DNA of 64,000 nucleotides from WHSW01 sp963767475 (GCA_963767475.1 CAVYEI010000001.1:124001-188000); one strand, 5' to 3'. Shown: positions 27,232 to 43,101, counted from the first letter of the stretch. Program-made: numbers and translations. Notes: generated by a model from the letters alone, not told the origin.

Positions 27232-27885
27232 ATGAACGTCCTCGTCGTCGGTGGCCACGGCAAGATCGCACTGCTGCTGCTGCAGCTGCTGGCCGCCCGC
27301 GGCGATCTCGCCCGCGGCCTGATCCGCGACCCCGACCAGGCCGAGGACCTCGAGGCGATCGGCGCCTATCCGGTGATCGACGATCTCGAGGCCGAGACGG
27401 AGGGCGAGCTCGCGCACGCGGTCGAGGGCTCGGACGCGGTCGTCTTCGCCGCCGGCGCCGGCCCCGGCAGCGGCCCGGCCCGCAAGCGCACCGTCGACCT
27501 CGGCGGCGCGGTGAAGCTGATCCACGCCTGCAAGCAGGCCGGCGTCGGCCGCTACCTGATGGTGAGCGCGATGGGCGTCGACCGCTCTGGCTCCTACCCG
27601 CCCGAGATGGAGCCCTACTACGAGGCCAAGCGCGAGGCCGACGAGGCCCTGCGCGAATCCGGCCTCGAGCACACGATCGTCCGCCCGGGCAGGCTCAACG
27701 ACAACCCGGGCACCGGGCTGATCGAGATCGGCATGCCGCTCGACGACCGCGGCGAGGTGACCCGCGACGACGTCGCCGCGACGCTGCTCGCGGTGCTCGA
27801 CCACCCGCAGACGATCGGGCTCAGCTTCGATCTGCTGAACGGGCCGCTACCGATCGTCGAAGCGCTGACATCGGCGCGGTCTTAG
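27232..27885 (+). CDS. NAD(P)-binding atypical SDR protein
   Basis: A 217-aa Rossmann protein with the cofactor motif VVGGHGKIALLLLQLLAARG at the N-terminus (a G-x2-G-x2 variant) and YYEAKREADEALRESGLEHTIVRPG. It belongs to the atypical SDR/NmrA-like group that includes flavin-reductase-like and YwnB proteins. It is a single cytoplasmic gene between the ceramidase and gltB. Its substrate is unknown; it could be a redox sensor rather than an enzyme. Confidence 0.82.
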   Translation: MNVLVVGGHGKIALLLLQLLAARGDLARGLIRDPDQAEDLEAIGAYPVIDDLEAETEGELAHAVEGSDAVVFAAGAGPGSGPARKRTVDLGGAVKLIHACKQAGVGRYLMVSAMGVDRSGSYPPEMEPYYEAKREADEALRESGLEHTIVRPGRLNDNPGTGLIEIGMPLDDRGEVTRDDVAATLLAVLDHPQTIGLSFDLLNGPLPIVEALTSARS

Positions 27886-27897
27886 CGCCGACTGCCC

Positions 27898-27903
27898 TAA
27901 ATT
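27898..27903 (+). promoter_or_regulatory. -10-like box TAAATT, leaderless promoter of gltB
   Basis: TAAATT, starting just after the upstream stop, is 7 nt before GTG 27911. It places transcription start at the gltB start codon. Confidence 0.5.
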
Positions 27904-27910
27904 GGGGCGG

Positions 27911-33972
<6,062 letters not shown>

Positions 33973-33979
33973 GCAGCGT

Positions 33980-35401
33980 TCAGCCGTCGCCGGGGGCCTC
34001 GGCCGCGACGTTGTCGGCCGCGGCGGGCTGCTCCGACTCGCGGTCACCGTTGCGTGAGGCGGCGGCGGCTCCGTTTGAGCCCGCCGCCGGTGCCGCCTCG
34101 GTGTCGTTACCTCGGTACGGCCCCGGCTTCGGCCGCGCCTTGCCGCCTGGGAAGGCCAGCCGCAGGATCGTTCGCTGCACCGAGCCCCACTGCTTGGAGA
34201 AGGGGCCAGTGTTGTACGGCAGCTCATAGCGTCTGCAGACGTCCCGGACCTTGGGCGCGATCTCGGCGTAGCGGGTCGAGGGCATGTCCGGGTAGAGGTG
34301 GTGCTCGACCTGGTAGCTGAGGTTGCCCGAGGCGACGTGGAACAGCGGGCTGCCGTCGATGTTGGCGGCTCCGACCAGCTGGCGTACGTACCAGGCGCCC
34401 TTGCTCTCGTTCTCCACCTCCTCCTGGCTGAACGTGTAGGTCTGGTCGGGGAAGTGCCCGCAGAAGATGATCGCGTTCGACCAGAAGTTGCGGACGATGT
34501 TCGCGGTCACGTCGGCCCACATCGTCGACTTGAACGAGCGCGCGAACTCGCTCATGAACGAGTCGGCGATCGCGCGCGAGGCCGAGCTCGGTGCCCGGCC
34601 GCGGCGCAGCTTCGACGGCACCCTGGCGCGGAGCCCGGCGGCGAGCCTGCGCCGCTTCGGGGCGCGGCTCTGGCTCACGGTCTCGGTCGCAGCCGCGATC
34701 CCGCCCATGATCAGCCCGGAGAGCGCCGGGAAGGCGATGTAGTCCTTGACGATCTGGGCGCGCGCCTTGCCGGCGATCCCCTTGAGCTCCTCGCGGACCT
34801 GCGCCATCGGCTTCTCGCCGGAGCGGATCGCGTCGAAGTCGAGGTCGTGGACGGCGACTCCCCACTCGAACAGCGCCATCAAGAGCACGTTGTAGAAGGG
34901 CTGCAGCAGGTAGACCGGGTGCCACTTCTGGTGCGGGTCGATCCGCATGATCTCGTAGCCGAGGTCCTTGTCCTTGCCACGGATGTTCGTGTACGTGTGG
35001 TGGACGTAGTTGTGGGAGTGCTTCCAGGCCTCCTTGGTCGAGGCGGTGTCCCAGTCCCAGGTCGATGAGTGGATCTCGGGGTTGTTCATCCAGTCCCACT
35101 GGCCATGCATGACGTTGTGGCCGATCTCCATGTTCTCGAGGATCTTGGCCGCCGAAAGGCTGGCGGTGCCGAAGATCCAGGCGGGCCGGAAGCGCGATGG
35201 GACCAGCGCTGCCCGCCCCATCAACGCGAGTCGGCGGTGCATCTCGATCATCGAGTGGATGTACGTCGCGTCGCGCTCGCCAAGGTCGTTGAAGACCTCG
35301 TCGTGGATCGCGTCGAATTCACGCCCCAGCTCGTCGATCTGCTCCTCCGACAGGTGCGCCAGCGGGCTCTCGATCTCTTCGTCGATCGTCTCGGTGCTCA
35401 C
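33980..35401 (-). CDS. Acyl-CoA fatty acid desaturase (DesA3-like)
   Basis: A 473-aa di-iron desaturase of the membrane type. The three His boxes are H95-x3-H99 (GHNVMHG), H130-x3-HH134-135 (HSHNYVHHT) and Q-x2-HH367-368 (QVEHHLY). Membrane segments lie between boxes. Residues ~247-281 form an Arg-rich insert, and the C-terminal ~50 residues are polar and Ala/Glu-rich. It should introduce a double bond into acyl-CoA, with electrons from the adjacent reductase. This pairing and order match desA3-Rv3230c of mycobacteria. GTG 35401 follows a strong GAGGAGG; longer in-frame extensions cross into the reductase gene. Confidence 0.88.
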   Translation of the reverse strand: MSTETIDEEIESPLAHLSEEQIDELGREFDAIHDEVFNDLGERDATYIHSMIEMHRRLALMGRAALVPSRFRPAWIFGTASLSAAKILENMEIGHNVMHGQWDWMNNPEIHSSTWDWDTASTKEAWKHSHNYVHHTYTNIRGKDKDLGYEIMRIDPHQKWHPVYLLQPFYNVLLMALFEWGVAVHDLDFDAIRSGEKPMAQVREELKGIAGKARAQIVKDYIAFPALSGLIMGGIAAATETVSQSRAPKRRRLAAGLRARVPSKLRRGRAPSSASRAIADSFMSEFARSFKSTMWADVTANIVRNFWSNAIIFCGHFPDQTYTFSQEEVENESKGAWYVRQLVGAANIDGSPLFHVASGNLSYQVEHHLYPDMPSTRYAEIAPKVRDVCRRYELPYNTGPFSKQWGSVQRTILRLAFPGGKARPKPGPYRGNDTEAAPAAGSNGAAAASRNGDRESEQPAAADNVAAEAPGDG

Positions 35402-35421
35402 GTTTCCTCCTCGTTCAGTTT

Positions 35422-36516
35422 TCAAAGTGCGATCTCCACGGGACCCTCGGGCGCGTTGACGCAGGTGCGGACGATCTCGCCCTCCTCGCCGTGGACCTCC
35501 CCGCTGCGCAGATCGCGCAGCTGCCCGGAGCAGAGTTTTCCGACGCAGGTGTGGCAGATCCCCATGCGACAGCCGAAAGGCAGCTCGGCTCCGGCCTCCT
35601 CGCCGGCGACCAGGATCGGCTGACTGCCGTCGCTCTCCGCCTCGATCTCCGACGTCAGGAACGTGATCGTGCCGCCCTCGCCCTCCCCGTCGCCGCCGAT
35701 CACCGGCTGGAAGCGCTCCATGTGGAGCCTCCGCTCGAGGTCCTCGTCGGTCCAGCGCGGCTCGAAGTCGTCGAGCATCTCGGCGGGACCGCAGAGGAAC
35801 GTCTCGCGCTCGCGCCAGTCCGGGCAAAGCTCATCGAGGCGGTCCGGCGTAATCCGCCCGCCGTCGCGGGTGTGCTGGATGTGCAGACGCAGGCCGTCGT
35901 TTCGCTCGTCGAGATCGCGCATTCGGTCGCCGAAGATCACGTCGTCGGGGGTCGGCGCCGAGTGCAGGTGGACGACGTCGTCGAGCGAGTCCTCGCGGTC
36001 GAGGCAGCGCAGCATCGCCATGATCGGGGTGATCCCGCTGCCGGCCGAGATGAAGAGGACGCGTTCGGGCCGCGGGTCGGGGAGCACGAACTGGCCCTCG
36101 ACGTCGGAGAGCGAGACGATCGCGCCCGGGCGCAGCTTGCGGTTGACGTAGGGCGAGACCTTGCCCTCCTCGACCAGCTTCGGCGTGATCGAGATGAAGC
36201 CGTCGGAGCGGCCCGGGTCGGAGGTGATCGAGTAGGCGCGCCAGTGGCGGACCCCGTCGACGTCGAACCCGATCCGCAGATACTGGCCGGGCTCGTGCCC
36301 CGGCCAGGTGTGGCCCGGGCGGATCAGGACCGTGGTCGCGTCGCCGGCCTCCTGATTGAGCTCCTCGACTCGGCCGCGCACCTCGCGCGTCGACCACAGC
36401 GGGTTGATCATCTCGAGGTAGTCGTCGGGCAACAGCGGCGAGGTGAAGGCGCTGATCGCGCGCAGCGCACGCGCACGCACCGGATGCACGTTCGGCTTCG
36501 CTCCTCGTTCTGCCAT
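35422..36516 (-). CDS. Ferredoxin-type oxidoreductase, partner of the desaturase
   Basis: A 364-aa flavo-iron-sulfur protein. The FAD-binding domain (about 45-150) has RAYSITS, the NAD(P)H domain has FISAGSGITPIMAMLR and TFLCGPAEM, and a C-terminal plant-type [2Fe-2S] ferredoxin domain has C-R-M-G-I-C-x2-C (CRMGICHTC) plus a fourth Cys in VRTCVNAPEG. The layout matches Rv3230c, the electron donor to DesA3. It is the first gene of the pair and is 20 nt upstream of the desaturase. No Shine-Dalgarno is obvious. Confidence 0.88.
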   Translation of the reverse strand: MAERGAKPNVHPVRARALRAISAFTSPLLPDDYLEMINPLWSTREVRGRVEELNQEAGDATTVLIRPGHTWPGHEPGQYLRIGFDVDGVRHWRAYSITSDPGRSDGFISITPKLVEEGKVSPYVNRKLRPGAIVSLSDVEGQFVLPDPRPERVLFISAGSGITPIMAMLRCLDREDSLDDVVHLHSAPTPDDVIFGDRMRDLDERNDGLRLHIQHTRDGGRITPDRLDELCPDWRERETFLCGPAEMLDDFEPRWTDEDLERRLHMERFQPVIGGDGEGEGGTITFLTSEIEAESDGSQPILVAGEEAGAELPFGCRMGICHTCVGKLCSGQLRDLRSGEVHGEEGEIVRTCVNAPEGPVEIAL

Positions 36517-36810
36517 CTCGCGTGAGCTCGCGCCGACTCGGCGGCGGCGGACTCTCCGTTCCTCTTTGCCCGCTGCGGCAAAACGAAAACCCGGGCTTGC
36601 GATCGGGCCGCGGATCGCTTTTTTCGCTCCCTGCGGAGTGATTCATAACCCCTGACAACAGGGCGAACCGATCGCGGCTAGATTTGGACGTTCGGACAGA
36701 GGGTGCCGAGGCGCCGGCCCCTACGCTTCGCGCCCTCAGTTCGAGACCCCGATCAAGCACGGGCCCCGCGTCGTGTGGGCCCGCATTCGCGTAGGAGGAA
36801 CACAGTTCAA
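36517..36810. promoter_or_regulatory. Divergent control region, ferredoxin reductase / glutamine synthetase III
   Basis: In 294 bp no gene is seen. It holds TTTGCC-6 nt-GGCAAA (36565-36582), a weaker CGCTCC/GGAGTG hairpin (36626-36641) and a possible -10, TAGATT (36679-36684), that would give the glutamine synthetase a ~120-nt leader. A GGAGG ribosome site lies about 12 nt before ATG 36811. Confidence 0.4.
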
Positions 36811-38958
36811 ATGACGAGGATCCGGCAGAAGAACGTCCACGCCGCAAAGTGGAGCAGCAACGGGGAGGCGCTGGGCGCTGTCGACCTGACCGAGGACAAG
36901 AACGATCCCTTCGGCGTCAACGTGTTCTCGCCCGCGGTGCAGAAGGAACGGCTTTCCAAGGACACCTACCGCAAGCTTCAGTCCGTGCTCTCGACCGGGG
37001 AGCCGCTCGACACCGACCTCGCCGACGAGGTCGCCGAGGCGATGAAGGAGTGGGCGCTGGAACGCGGCGCCACCCACTACACGCACGTCTTCCAGCCGCT
37101 CACCGGCCTCACCGCCGAGAAGCACGATTCCTTCTTCGAGCCCGACGGTGAGGGCGGCGCGACCGCCGACTTCTCCGGCAAGGAGCTGATTCAGGGCGAG
37201 CCCGACGCCTCCTCGTTCCCGACCGGCGGCGTCCGGGCCACCTTCGAGGCCCGTGGCTACACGGCCTGGGACCCGACCAGCCCGGCGTTCATCCTCGAGA
37301 ACCCCAACGGCGCCCTGCTCTGCATCCCGACCGCGTTCGCCTCCTGGACCGGCGAGGCGCTCGACGCCAAGATCCCGCTGCTGCGTTCGATGGACGCGCT
37401 CTCGACCTCGGCGATCCGGGCGCTGAAGATCCTCGGCGACGAGGAGGCCCAGCGCGTGTTCACGACCGTCGGCCCCGAGCAGGAGTACTTCCTCATCGAC
37501 GAGCAGTACTTCTTCGAGCGCCCCGACCTGGTGACCACCGGGCGGACCCTGTTCGGCGCCAAGCCGCCCAAGGGCCACGAGCTCGACGACCACTACTTCG
37601 GCTCGATCCCGGAGCGCGTCCTCGCCTGCATGATGGAGACGGAGACCGAGCTGCGAAAGCTCGGCGTGCCGGTGAAGACCCGCCACAACGAGGTCGCCCC
37701 GGGCCAGTACGAGCTCGCGCCGATCTTCGAGAACTCCAACGTCGGCTCCGACCACCAGCAGCTGACGATGCAGATGATGCAGAACGTCGCCCGCAAGTAC
37801 GGGCTCGTCTGCCTGCTGCACGAGAAGCCGTTCGCCGGCGTCAACGGCTCCGGCAAGCACAACAACTGGTCGATGGGCACCGACACCGGCCACAACCTGA
37901 TGGAGCCCGGTGAGACCCCGGCGGAGAACATCAACTTCCTCTTCTTCTGCACGGCTGTGATCCAGGCGGTGAACAAGCATCAGGGCCTGCTGCGGGCCTC
38001 GATCGCGAGCATCGGCCAGGACCACCGGCTGGGCGCCAACGAGGCGCCGCCGGCGATCATCTCGATCTTCCTCGGCGGCGAGCTCGACACGGTGTTCGAG
38101 GCGATCGCCTCGGGCGAGGGCGACGGGATCACCCCGGGCGAGATCCTCGGGCTCGGCACCCCGGTGCTGCCACCGCTGCCGATGCACGGCGGCGACCGCA
38201 ACCGGACCTCGCCGTTTGCCTTCACCGGCAACAAGTTCGAGTTCCGGGCGCTCGGCTCGAGTCAGTCGCTGGCGTTCCCGAACACGGTCCTGAACACGAT
38301 CGTCGCCGAGGCGATCGACGACCTCGCCGACCAGGTCGAGGCCAAGGTCGAGGCCGGTGCCGAGCGCACCGAGGCCGTGACCGCGGTGGTCAAGGACTCC
38401 TACGCCGCCAACAAGCAGATCATCTTCGGCGGTGACAACTACGATGAGGCCTGGCACGCCGAGGCCGAGAAGCGCGGGCTGAAGAACCTGCGGACGACGC
38501 CTGACGCGCTGCCCGAGGTGCTCGCCGAGCCCACGATCGCCGCCTTCGGCAAGTACGAGGTGCTCTCCGAGCGCGAGCTCGAGTCGCGCTATGAGGTCTG
38601 GCTCGAGCAGTACATCACCAACGCCAACATCGAGGCCGAGACCGCCGAGGCGATCGCGAGCACGATGATCCTGCCGGCGGCGCTGCGCCACCTGGCGCTG
38701 ATCGGCGAGGCCGGCGTCGGCGACCTCGCCGGGGAGGTTCGGGGCCTGGTCGTCGATCTGGTCGACGAGATCAAGAAGCTCGACGAGGCCAACTCCTACC
38801 CCGACGGGATCGAGGGCCTGGAGCTTGCCAAGTACGCCCGCGACCACCAGATCGCGGCGATGGGCGCGGTGCGCGAGGCGGCCGACAAGCTCGAGGGCGT
38901 CGTCGCCGACGACCTCTGGCCGCTGCCGAAGTACTCAGAGATCCTCTTCGTGCGCTGA
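36811..38958 (+). CDS. Glutamine synthetase type III
   Basis: A 715-aa GSIII enzyme that forms glutamine from glutamate, ammonia and ATP. GSIII is much longer than the ~450-470 aa of GSI. Visible motifs are TVGPEQEYFLID, KTRHNEVAPGQYELAPIFE, FAGVNGSGKHNNWSMGTD, DHRLGANEAPPAIIS and FRALGSSQS. It carries the extended GSIII C-terminal helical region (about 560-715). ATG 36811 follows GGAGG. Its presence close to gltBD suggests a regional nitrogen-assimilation set, though it is separated by the desaturase pair and is on its own promoter. Confidence 0.93.
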   Translation: MTRIRQKNVHAAKWSSNGEALGAVDLTEDKNDPFGVNVFSPAVQKERLSKDTYRKLQSVLSTGEPLDTDLADEVAEAMKEWALERGATHYTHVFQPLTGLTAEKHDSFFEPDGEGGATADFSGKELIQGEPDASSFPTGGVRATFEARGYTAWDPTSPAFILENPNGALLCIPTAFASWTGEALDAKIPLLRSMDALSTSAIRALKILGDEEAQRVFTTVGPEQEYFLIDEQYFFERPDLVTTGRTLFGAKPPKGHELDDHYFGSIPERVLACMMETETELRKLGVPVKTRHNEVAPGQYELAPIFENSNVGSDHQQLTMQMMQNVARKYGLVCLLHEKPFAGVNGSGKHNNWSMGTDTGHNLMEPGETPAENINFLFFCTAVIQAVNKHQGLLRASIASIGQDHRLGANEAPPAIISIFLGGELDTVFEAIASGEGDGITPGEILGLGTPVLPPLPMHGGDRNRTSPFAFTGNKFEFRALGSSQSLAFPNTVLNTIVAEAIDDLADQVEAKVEAGAERTEAVTAVVKDSYAANKQIIFGGDNYDEAWHAEAEKRGLKNLRTTPDALPEVLAEPTIAAFGKYEVLSERELESRYEVWLEQYITNANIEAETAEAIASTMILPAALRHLALIGEAGVGDLAGEVRGLVVDLVDEIKKLDEANSYPDGIEGLELAKYARDHQIAAMGAVREAADKLEGVVADDLWPLPKYSEILFVR

Positions 38959-38966
38959 GGCGAGCG

Positions 38967-41900
38967 TCAGCGCTTCTTCGCCTTCGGGCAGAAGGCGACC
39001 ACGCGCGTCTCGCTCAGCTTCGCGCCGCCCTTGGTCTTCGCCTTCAGGGCGATCGCGTTGCCGCCGGTCTTCAGGCCGCCGAAGGCGACCTTCCCAGTCA
39101 CCTTCTTCGAGCTCGCCTTCTGCTTGCCGTTGGCGCTGATCTCGAGTGACTTGATCGCCAGCTCCTTCGCCCCCGCCTTGTCGAAGGCGAGCTGGAGCTT
39201 GTCACCCTTGCGCTTGGCCGACTTGACGATCGCGTCCCAGAGCTCGCGGCTGGCCAGCTCCGAGTTGCCGACCCCGTCCACGGCGACGCTGCGGAAGGTG
39301 TAGGCGCCGGCCACGGTCGCCGAGTACAGCTCCGACTTCTTCGCAGTCTGAGATCGCCACGGCTTGTAGCCGCGGCCATTGCGCGAGACGTCGACGTTGC
39401 GGAAGGCGATGCCCGATCCGGCGTCGCTGCCGGCGAACTTGACCTTCAGCTTCTTGCAGCTGCCCTTCGACGCCTTCGCCGACTTGATCTTGCTCTTCGG
39501 CGGGGTGGTGTCGATCCCGTTGGTGTAGGTGGGCGTCTGGATCGCCTCGTTGCGGTCGAAGACGATCGAGGCGCCGTTGGAGATCTGCTCACCCGTGACC
39601 AGGTCGGGGTTCGATTGGACCGTGAAGGTCACCCCACCCTGACCCTCGGGCGCGTTGACGTCGGGCGGCAGGAAGCCGATGTTGGGATCGGTCTGCAGCT
39701 CTCCTGTGGCCGGATCGAGCCCCTGCAGGTGCCAGCTGAGCACTCCCGTCGAGCTGTTCAGCTCGGCGTCGACCTGGACGATCAGATCCTTGGCCGGGCG
39801 CAGGTCGATCCGGTCGGTCCAGCTCTGCAGACCGGCCGGGGGCGTCAGGACCGTGTCGAGGCCGAAGTACACGGGCCCGAGCTCGAGTGTTCCCAGGTCG
39901 AGCTTCGACGCGTCGAGCTGGTCGGTGATCAAGACCTCGTGCGCAGGGGCGCTCGCGTCGGGCTTGTTCTCGAACAGGACGACGTAGGGCATCGGGCCGC
40001 CCGGGGTGACGAAGTGGCCGGGGCCGAAGCCCTGCGGGCCGACCTTGTCGTTCGGGTCCGCGGGGTAGAAGACCTCGAGCGGGAAGGGGGGTGGGTCCGG
40101 GATCTTCTCCTTCGGGGGCTGCTCGGTATGCGTCTTGTCGGTCTCGTCGGGCGGGTCCTCCGTCTCCGGGATCGGCGGCGGGTCGGAGCGCCGGCAGATC
40201 TCGAACACCGCGCCGTTGATCTCGGCCTCGGTCTTGCCCTTGAAGAACGGGTTCGTCGGGTCCTTCTTGGCCGCCTCCTTCAGGTACGCGGTCAGCTGCG
40301 CCTCCCAGGCGTTGACGATCAGCGCGGCGAAGGTCTCGAACTGACCGCTGAGCAGCGCGTCGACCGCGGCCTCGTCGAGTCCGAGGTCGACCGCCTCGAT
40401 CGCCTGCCCGCCCTCGGCGAGCTCGTTCAGCGTGGTGTGCTGGGCCTGGTCGATGTACTTGCGAGCGAGCAGGCAGTCCGCGATCCACTTGCGCTGCGCG
40501 GTCATCGCGTTGTTGCCGGTGCCGTCGCGCACCGACTTCAGGCTGGTGAACGCCCCGGCGGGACCGGCGAGCGACAGGGTGAGCTCGCCGTTGCTGGCTC
40601 CGGGACCGGTCTTCGCGGCGGGCGGTCCTGTGCCCGGCGTCGGCAGCCAGCCCCTGAACTCGAACCCGGACGATGTCTTGCTCACCTTCGGATCGCGCTT
40701 CGCCGCCCCGGGCTTGAACGCGAGCGCATAGGAGATGTCCCCACTCGCGGCGCCACCGGCCATGTGGAGCACGCCGCTCTCGTCGGTCGCGCTCTGGCTG
40801 GAGACGTCCTTGCTCACGCGTGCGGCCGCGTCGGTCCCCTCGATCTCGCCGTCGGCGACGTAGTCCGTGTCCACGGATGCCTGCAGGCTGTAGATCGAAT
40901 GTGCGGGGCCGATCGGCGTGAAGCGGATCAACGCCACCCTCGAGCCACCGGGCGGGATCCGGTCGAAGACCACGCCGATTCCGTGGGTACCACCGTCCTC
41001 CATGCTGAAGGCGCCCACGCCGGAGCCGCTGACGTCCACCTCCGCCCCGCTCTCGAAGCCCTCGACGCGGACCAGCGCGTTGGTGGCGTCGATGTTGCCG
41101 AGGTTGGAAGCGCTCAGAACGAGCGTCTTCGGGTAGTTGCCGAGCGCGCCGGCGTTGCCGAGCAGCTCCGCCCTCACCCTCGCACCGGCTTCGTCGTCGA
41201 GCTCGAACGCCTTCGGCAGGGTCGCCGACGCCGACGCTCCGGGCCGCGAGACGACGACGTCGTACTTGCCCGCGACCTGACCCGCGAGGTTGAACCGAAC
41301 CTCGAGCGCACGCTGGCCGGCCTTCGTCGTAAGCGACACGGGGACGATGTCGGGCGAGCCGGCACGGACGAGCCGGGCCTCCGAAGCCGCCGTCAGGCCG
41401 GAGCCGCGGAGCGTCAGCGTCGCGATCCCGGGGCCGGCGTGCGACGGCGTCACCTTGTCGAGGGCGAGCGGCGGGCAGCCGTCGGGGGCGGTCGCGAACT
41501 GGGTCGGGCAGGCGTCCGAAGCATCGGGGACGCCGTCGTTGTCGTCGTCTGAGTCGCATGCGTCGCCCTGCGAGTCGCCGTCGGCGTTCGCCTGGTCGGC
41601 GTTGGCGACCGCGGGGCAGTTGTCGATCGAATCGGGGATCCCGTCGCCGTCGCCGTCCGCCGTCGCCGTCTCGCGGTCGAAGATCGCAATGCCGAGGTTG
41701 TTGGCGAGACCGGCGATCAGGGTGCGGCCGTCTGGGGTGACCGTCGGCACCCCTCCGATGCCGCCGTTGCCGAATGCGCTCAGGCAGCCGAGCGCGCCGC
41801 CCTCGTTGACACAGCCGGCCGTTCCGGCAGGCTGGGTCAGAGCGCCGGTGGTCGGGTCGCGCTCGAGCGCAACGATGCCCGCGCCGGTGCCGATGTAGAC

Positions 41901-43097
41901 GCTCTCGCCATCGACGGTCACGGCCGAGTCGAAGGCATCGAACAGCGCGCGGCCGTCCACGCAGACCGTGTTGCCGAGGCCGTCGGTGCCGTCGTCGGAG
42001 ATGCAGCCGGCCGTGCCGGCCTTCTGGGTGAGGGTTCCGTGCGTTGGCCCACCGCTGGTGTCGCGGTCGAAGATCACGACCGCGTTCGAGCCGTTGGCCG
42101 GCAGGTAGACGTTCTCGTTGTCGGCGCTGACCACCGGACTCTTCATCGAAGCACCGGAGCCGTCCTGGACCGTCGCCCTGCCCAGACCGCAACCGTCGGT
42201 CGCGGGCTGCGAAATGCAGCCGTCGGTTCCCGCCTTCTGAGTCAGGACGCCGGTGCCGAGATCGCGGTCGAAGATCACGATCCCATCGGCGTCTCGGCCG
42301 CTGGCGTAGACGCTCCTGCCGTCGGGGCTGATCGCGATCCCCTCAGGGTGCGAGAGCAACCTGCCGTCGACGCAGCCGCTCGCACCGGTGTTGTGGATGC
42401 AGCCGTCCGCCCCGGGCTTTTGCTCGAGCTCACCCGTGACGGGGTCGCGGTCGAAGACCACGACCGAGTTGCCGAAGTCACTGCCGGCGACGTAGACGTT
42501 GAGGTTGTTCGGGCTGACGACGAGCCGGTCGGGCCGGCCCATCGCGCGGGTATCGACGCACGGCGCATCGATGCCGTCGGTGCTGGCGTCATAGCACGCC
42601 CCCGGCGTCAGCTCACCGGTCGTCAGGTCGCGAGAGAAGAGCCTCAGTGTCTGCGTGTGGTAATCGGTGACGTAGACGCTCTTTCCATCCGGGCTGACGG
42701 CGACGCCGGTTGGCTTGAACAGCCGGTCGATGGCCTGGCATCCGTTCGCCGGAACGCCGGGGTCGCGGAAGCACCCGGCCGATCCGGCTTTCTGCGTGAC
42801 GACGCCGGTGACCGGGTCGCGGTCGAGGACGGCAAGCGTGCTTCTGGCCTGGTTGCCGTCGTAGTTGAACGACACCGTGTAGAGGTTCTTGCCGTTCGGG
42901 CTGACCGCCGCGTCCGTGTTGGCGACGCCGTTGCCCGCCGCGCACTGCGCGGGCGGCGGCGCCTGGTAGATGCAGCCCTGGGTTCCGGGCTTCTGGGTCA
43001 GCTGCCCGACGCTTGCGCTTGCCGGCGCGGCGCCCGCGATCAGCACGATTCCGATCACCAGTGCGGCGATCCTCGCCGCGAGGAACTGACCAGCCAT
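38967..43097 (-). CDS. Giant secreted propeller / thrombospondin-3 / surface protein
   Basis: A 1376-aa exported protein. Signal peptide at residues 1-30 (ARIAALVIGIVLIAGAAPASAS). Residues ~30-475 are a beta-propeller in which the unit FDRDPVTG...LTQKxGTxGCI recurs about seven times. About 478-545 are calcium-binding thrombospondin type 3 repeats (DGDGDGIPDSIDNCP; DSDDDNDGVPDASDACP). An IPT-like Ig domain, a long middle region and a domain near 1005-1200 of the form YPADPNDKVGPQGFG follow; I recall this as DUF7619 but it is unverified. The C-terminus is basic Ig-like. ATG 43097 gives the clean signal; ATG 43235 would extend it. Confidence 0.78.
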   Translation of the reverse strand: MAGQFLAARIAALVIGIVLIAGAAPASASVGQLTQKPGTQGCIYQAPPPAQCAAGNGVANTDAAVSPNGKNLYTVSFNYDGNQARSTLAVLDRDPVTGVVTQKAGSAGCFRDPGVPANGCQAIDRLFKPTGVAVSPDGKSVYVTDYHTQTLRLFSRDLTTGELTPGACYDASTDGIDAPCVDTRAMGRPDRLVVSPNNLNVYVAGSDFGNSVVVFDRDPVTGELEQKPGADGCIHNTGASGCVDGRLLSHPEGIAISPDGRSVYASGRDADGIVIFDRDLGTGVLTQKAGTDGCISQPATDGCGLGRATVQDGSGASMKSPVVSADNENVYLPANGSNAVVIFDRDTSGGPTHGTLTQKAGTAGCISDDGTDGLGNTVCVDGRALFDAFDSAVTVDGESVYIGTGAGIVALERDPTTGALTQPAGTAGCVNEGGALGCLSAFGNGGIGGVPTVTPDGRTLIAGLANNLGIAIFDRETATADGDGDGIPDSIDNCPAVANADQANADGDSQGDACDSDDDNDGVPDASDACPTQFATAPDGCPPLALDKVTPSHAGPGIATLTLRGSGLTAASEARLVRAGSPDIVPVSLTTKAGQRALEVRFNLAGQVAGKYDVVVSRPGASASATLPKAFELDDEAGARVRAELLGNAGALGNYPKTLVLSASNLGNIDATNALVRVEGFESGAEVDVSGSGVGAFSMEDGGTHGIGVVFDRIPPGGSRVALIRFTPIGPAHSIYSLQASVDTDYVADGEIEGTDAAARVSKDVSSQSATDESGVLHMAGGAASGDISYALAFKPGAAKRDPKVSKTSSGFEFRGWLPTPGTGPPAAKTGPGASNGELTLSLAGPAGAFTSLKSVRDGTGNNAMTAQRKWIADCLLARKYIDQAQHTTLNELAEGGQAIEAVDLGLDEAAVDALLSGQFETFAALIVNAWEAQLTAYLKEAAKKDPTNPFFKGKTEAEINGAVFEICRRSDPPPIPETEDPPDETDKTHTEQPPKEKIPDPPPFPLEVFYPADPNDKVGPQGFGPGHFVTPGGPMPYVVLFENKPDASAPAHEVLITDQLDASKLDLGTLELGPVYFGLDTVLTPPAGLQSWTDRIDLRPAKDLIVQVDAELNSSTGVLSWHLQGLDPATGELQTDPNIGFLPPDVNAPEGQGGVTFTVQSNPDLVTGEQISNGASIVFDRNEAIQTPTYTNGIDTTPPKSKIKSAKASKGSCKKLKVKFAGSDAGSGIAFRNVDVSRNGRGYKPWRSQTAKKSELYSATVAGAYTFRSVAVDGVGNSELASRELWDAIVKSAKRKGDKLQLAFDKAGAKELAIKSLEISANGKQKASSKKVTGKVAFGGLKTGGNAIALKAKTKGGAKLSETRVVAFCPKAKKR

Positions 43098-43101
43098 TCC
43101 C

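Noticed and set aside
36565..36582. TTTGCC-6 nt-GGCAAA hairpin before the ferredoxin reductase
   Set aside because: As a terminator it lacks a T tract on either strand and ends no gene; no clear operator role could be argued.
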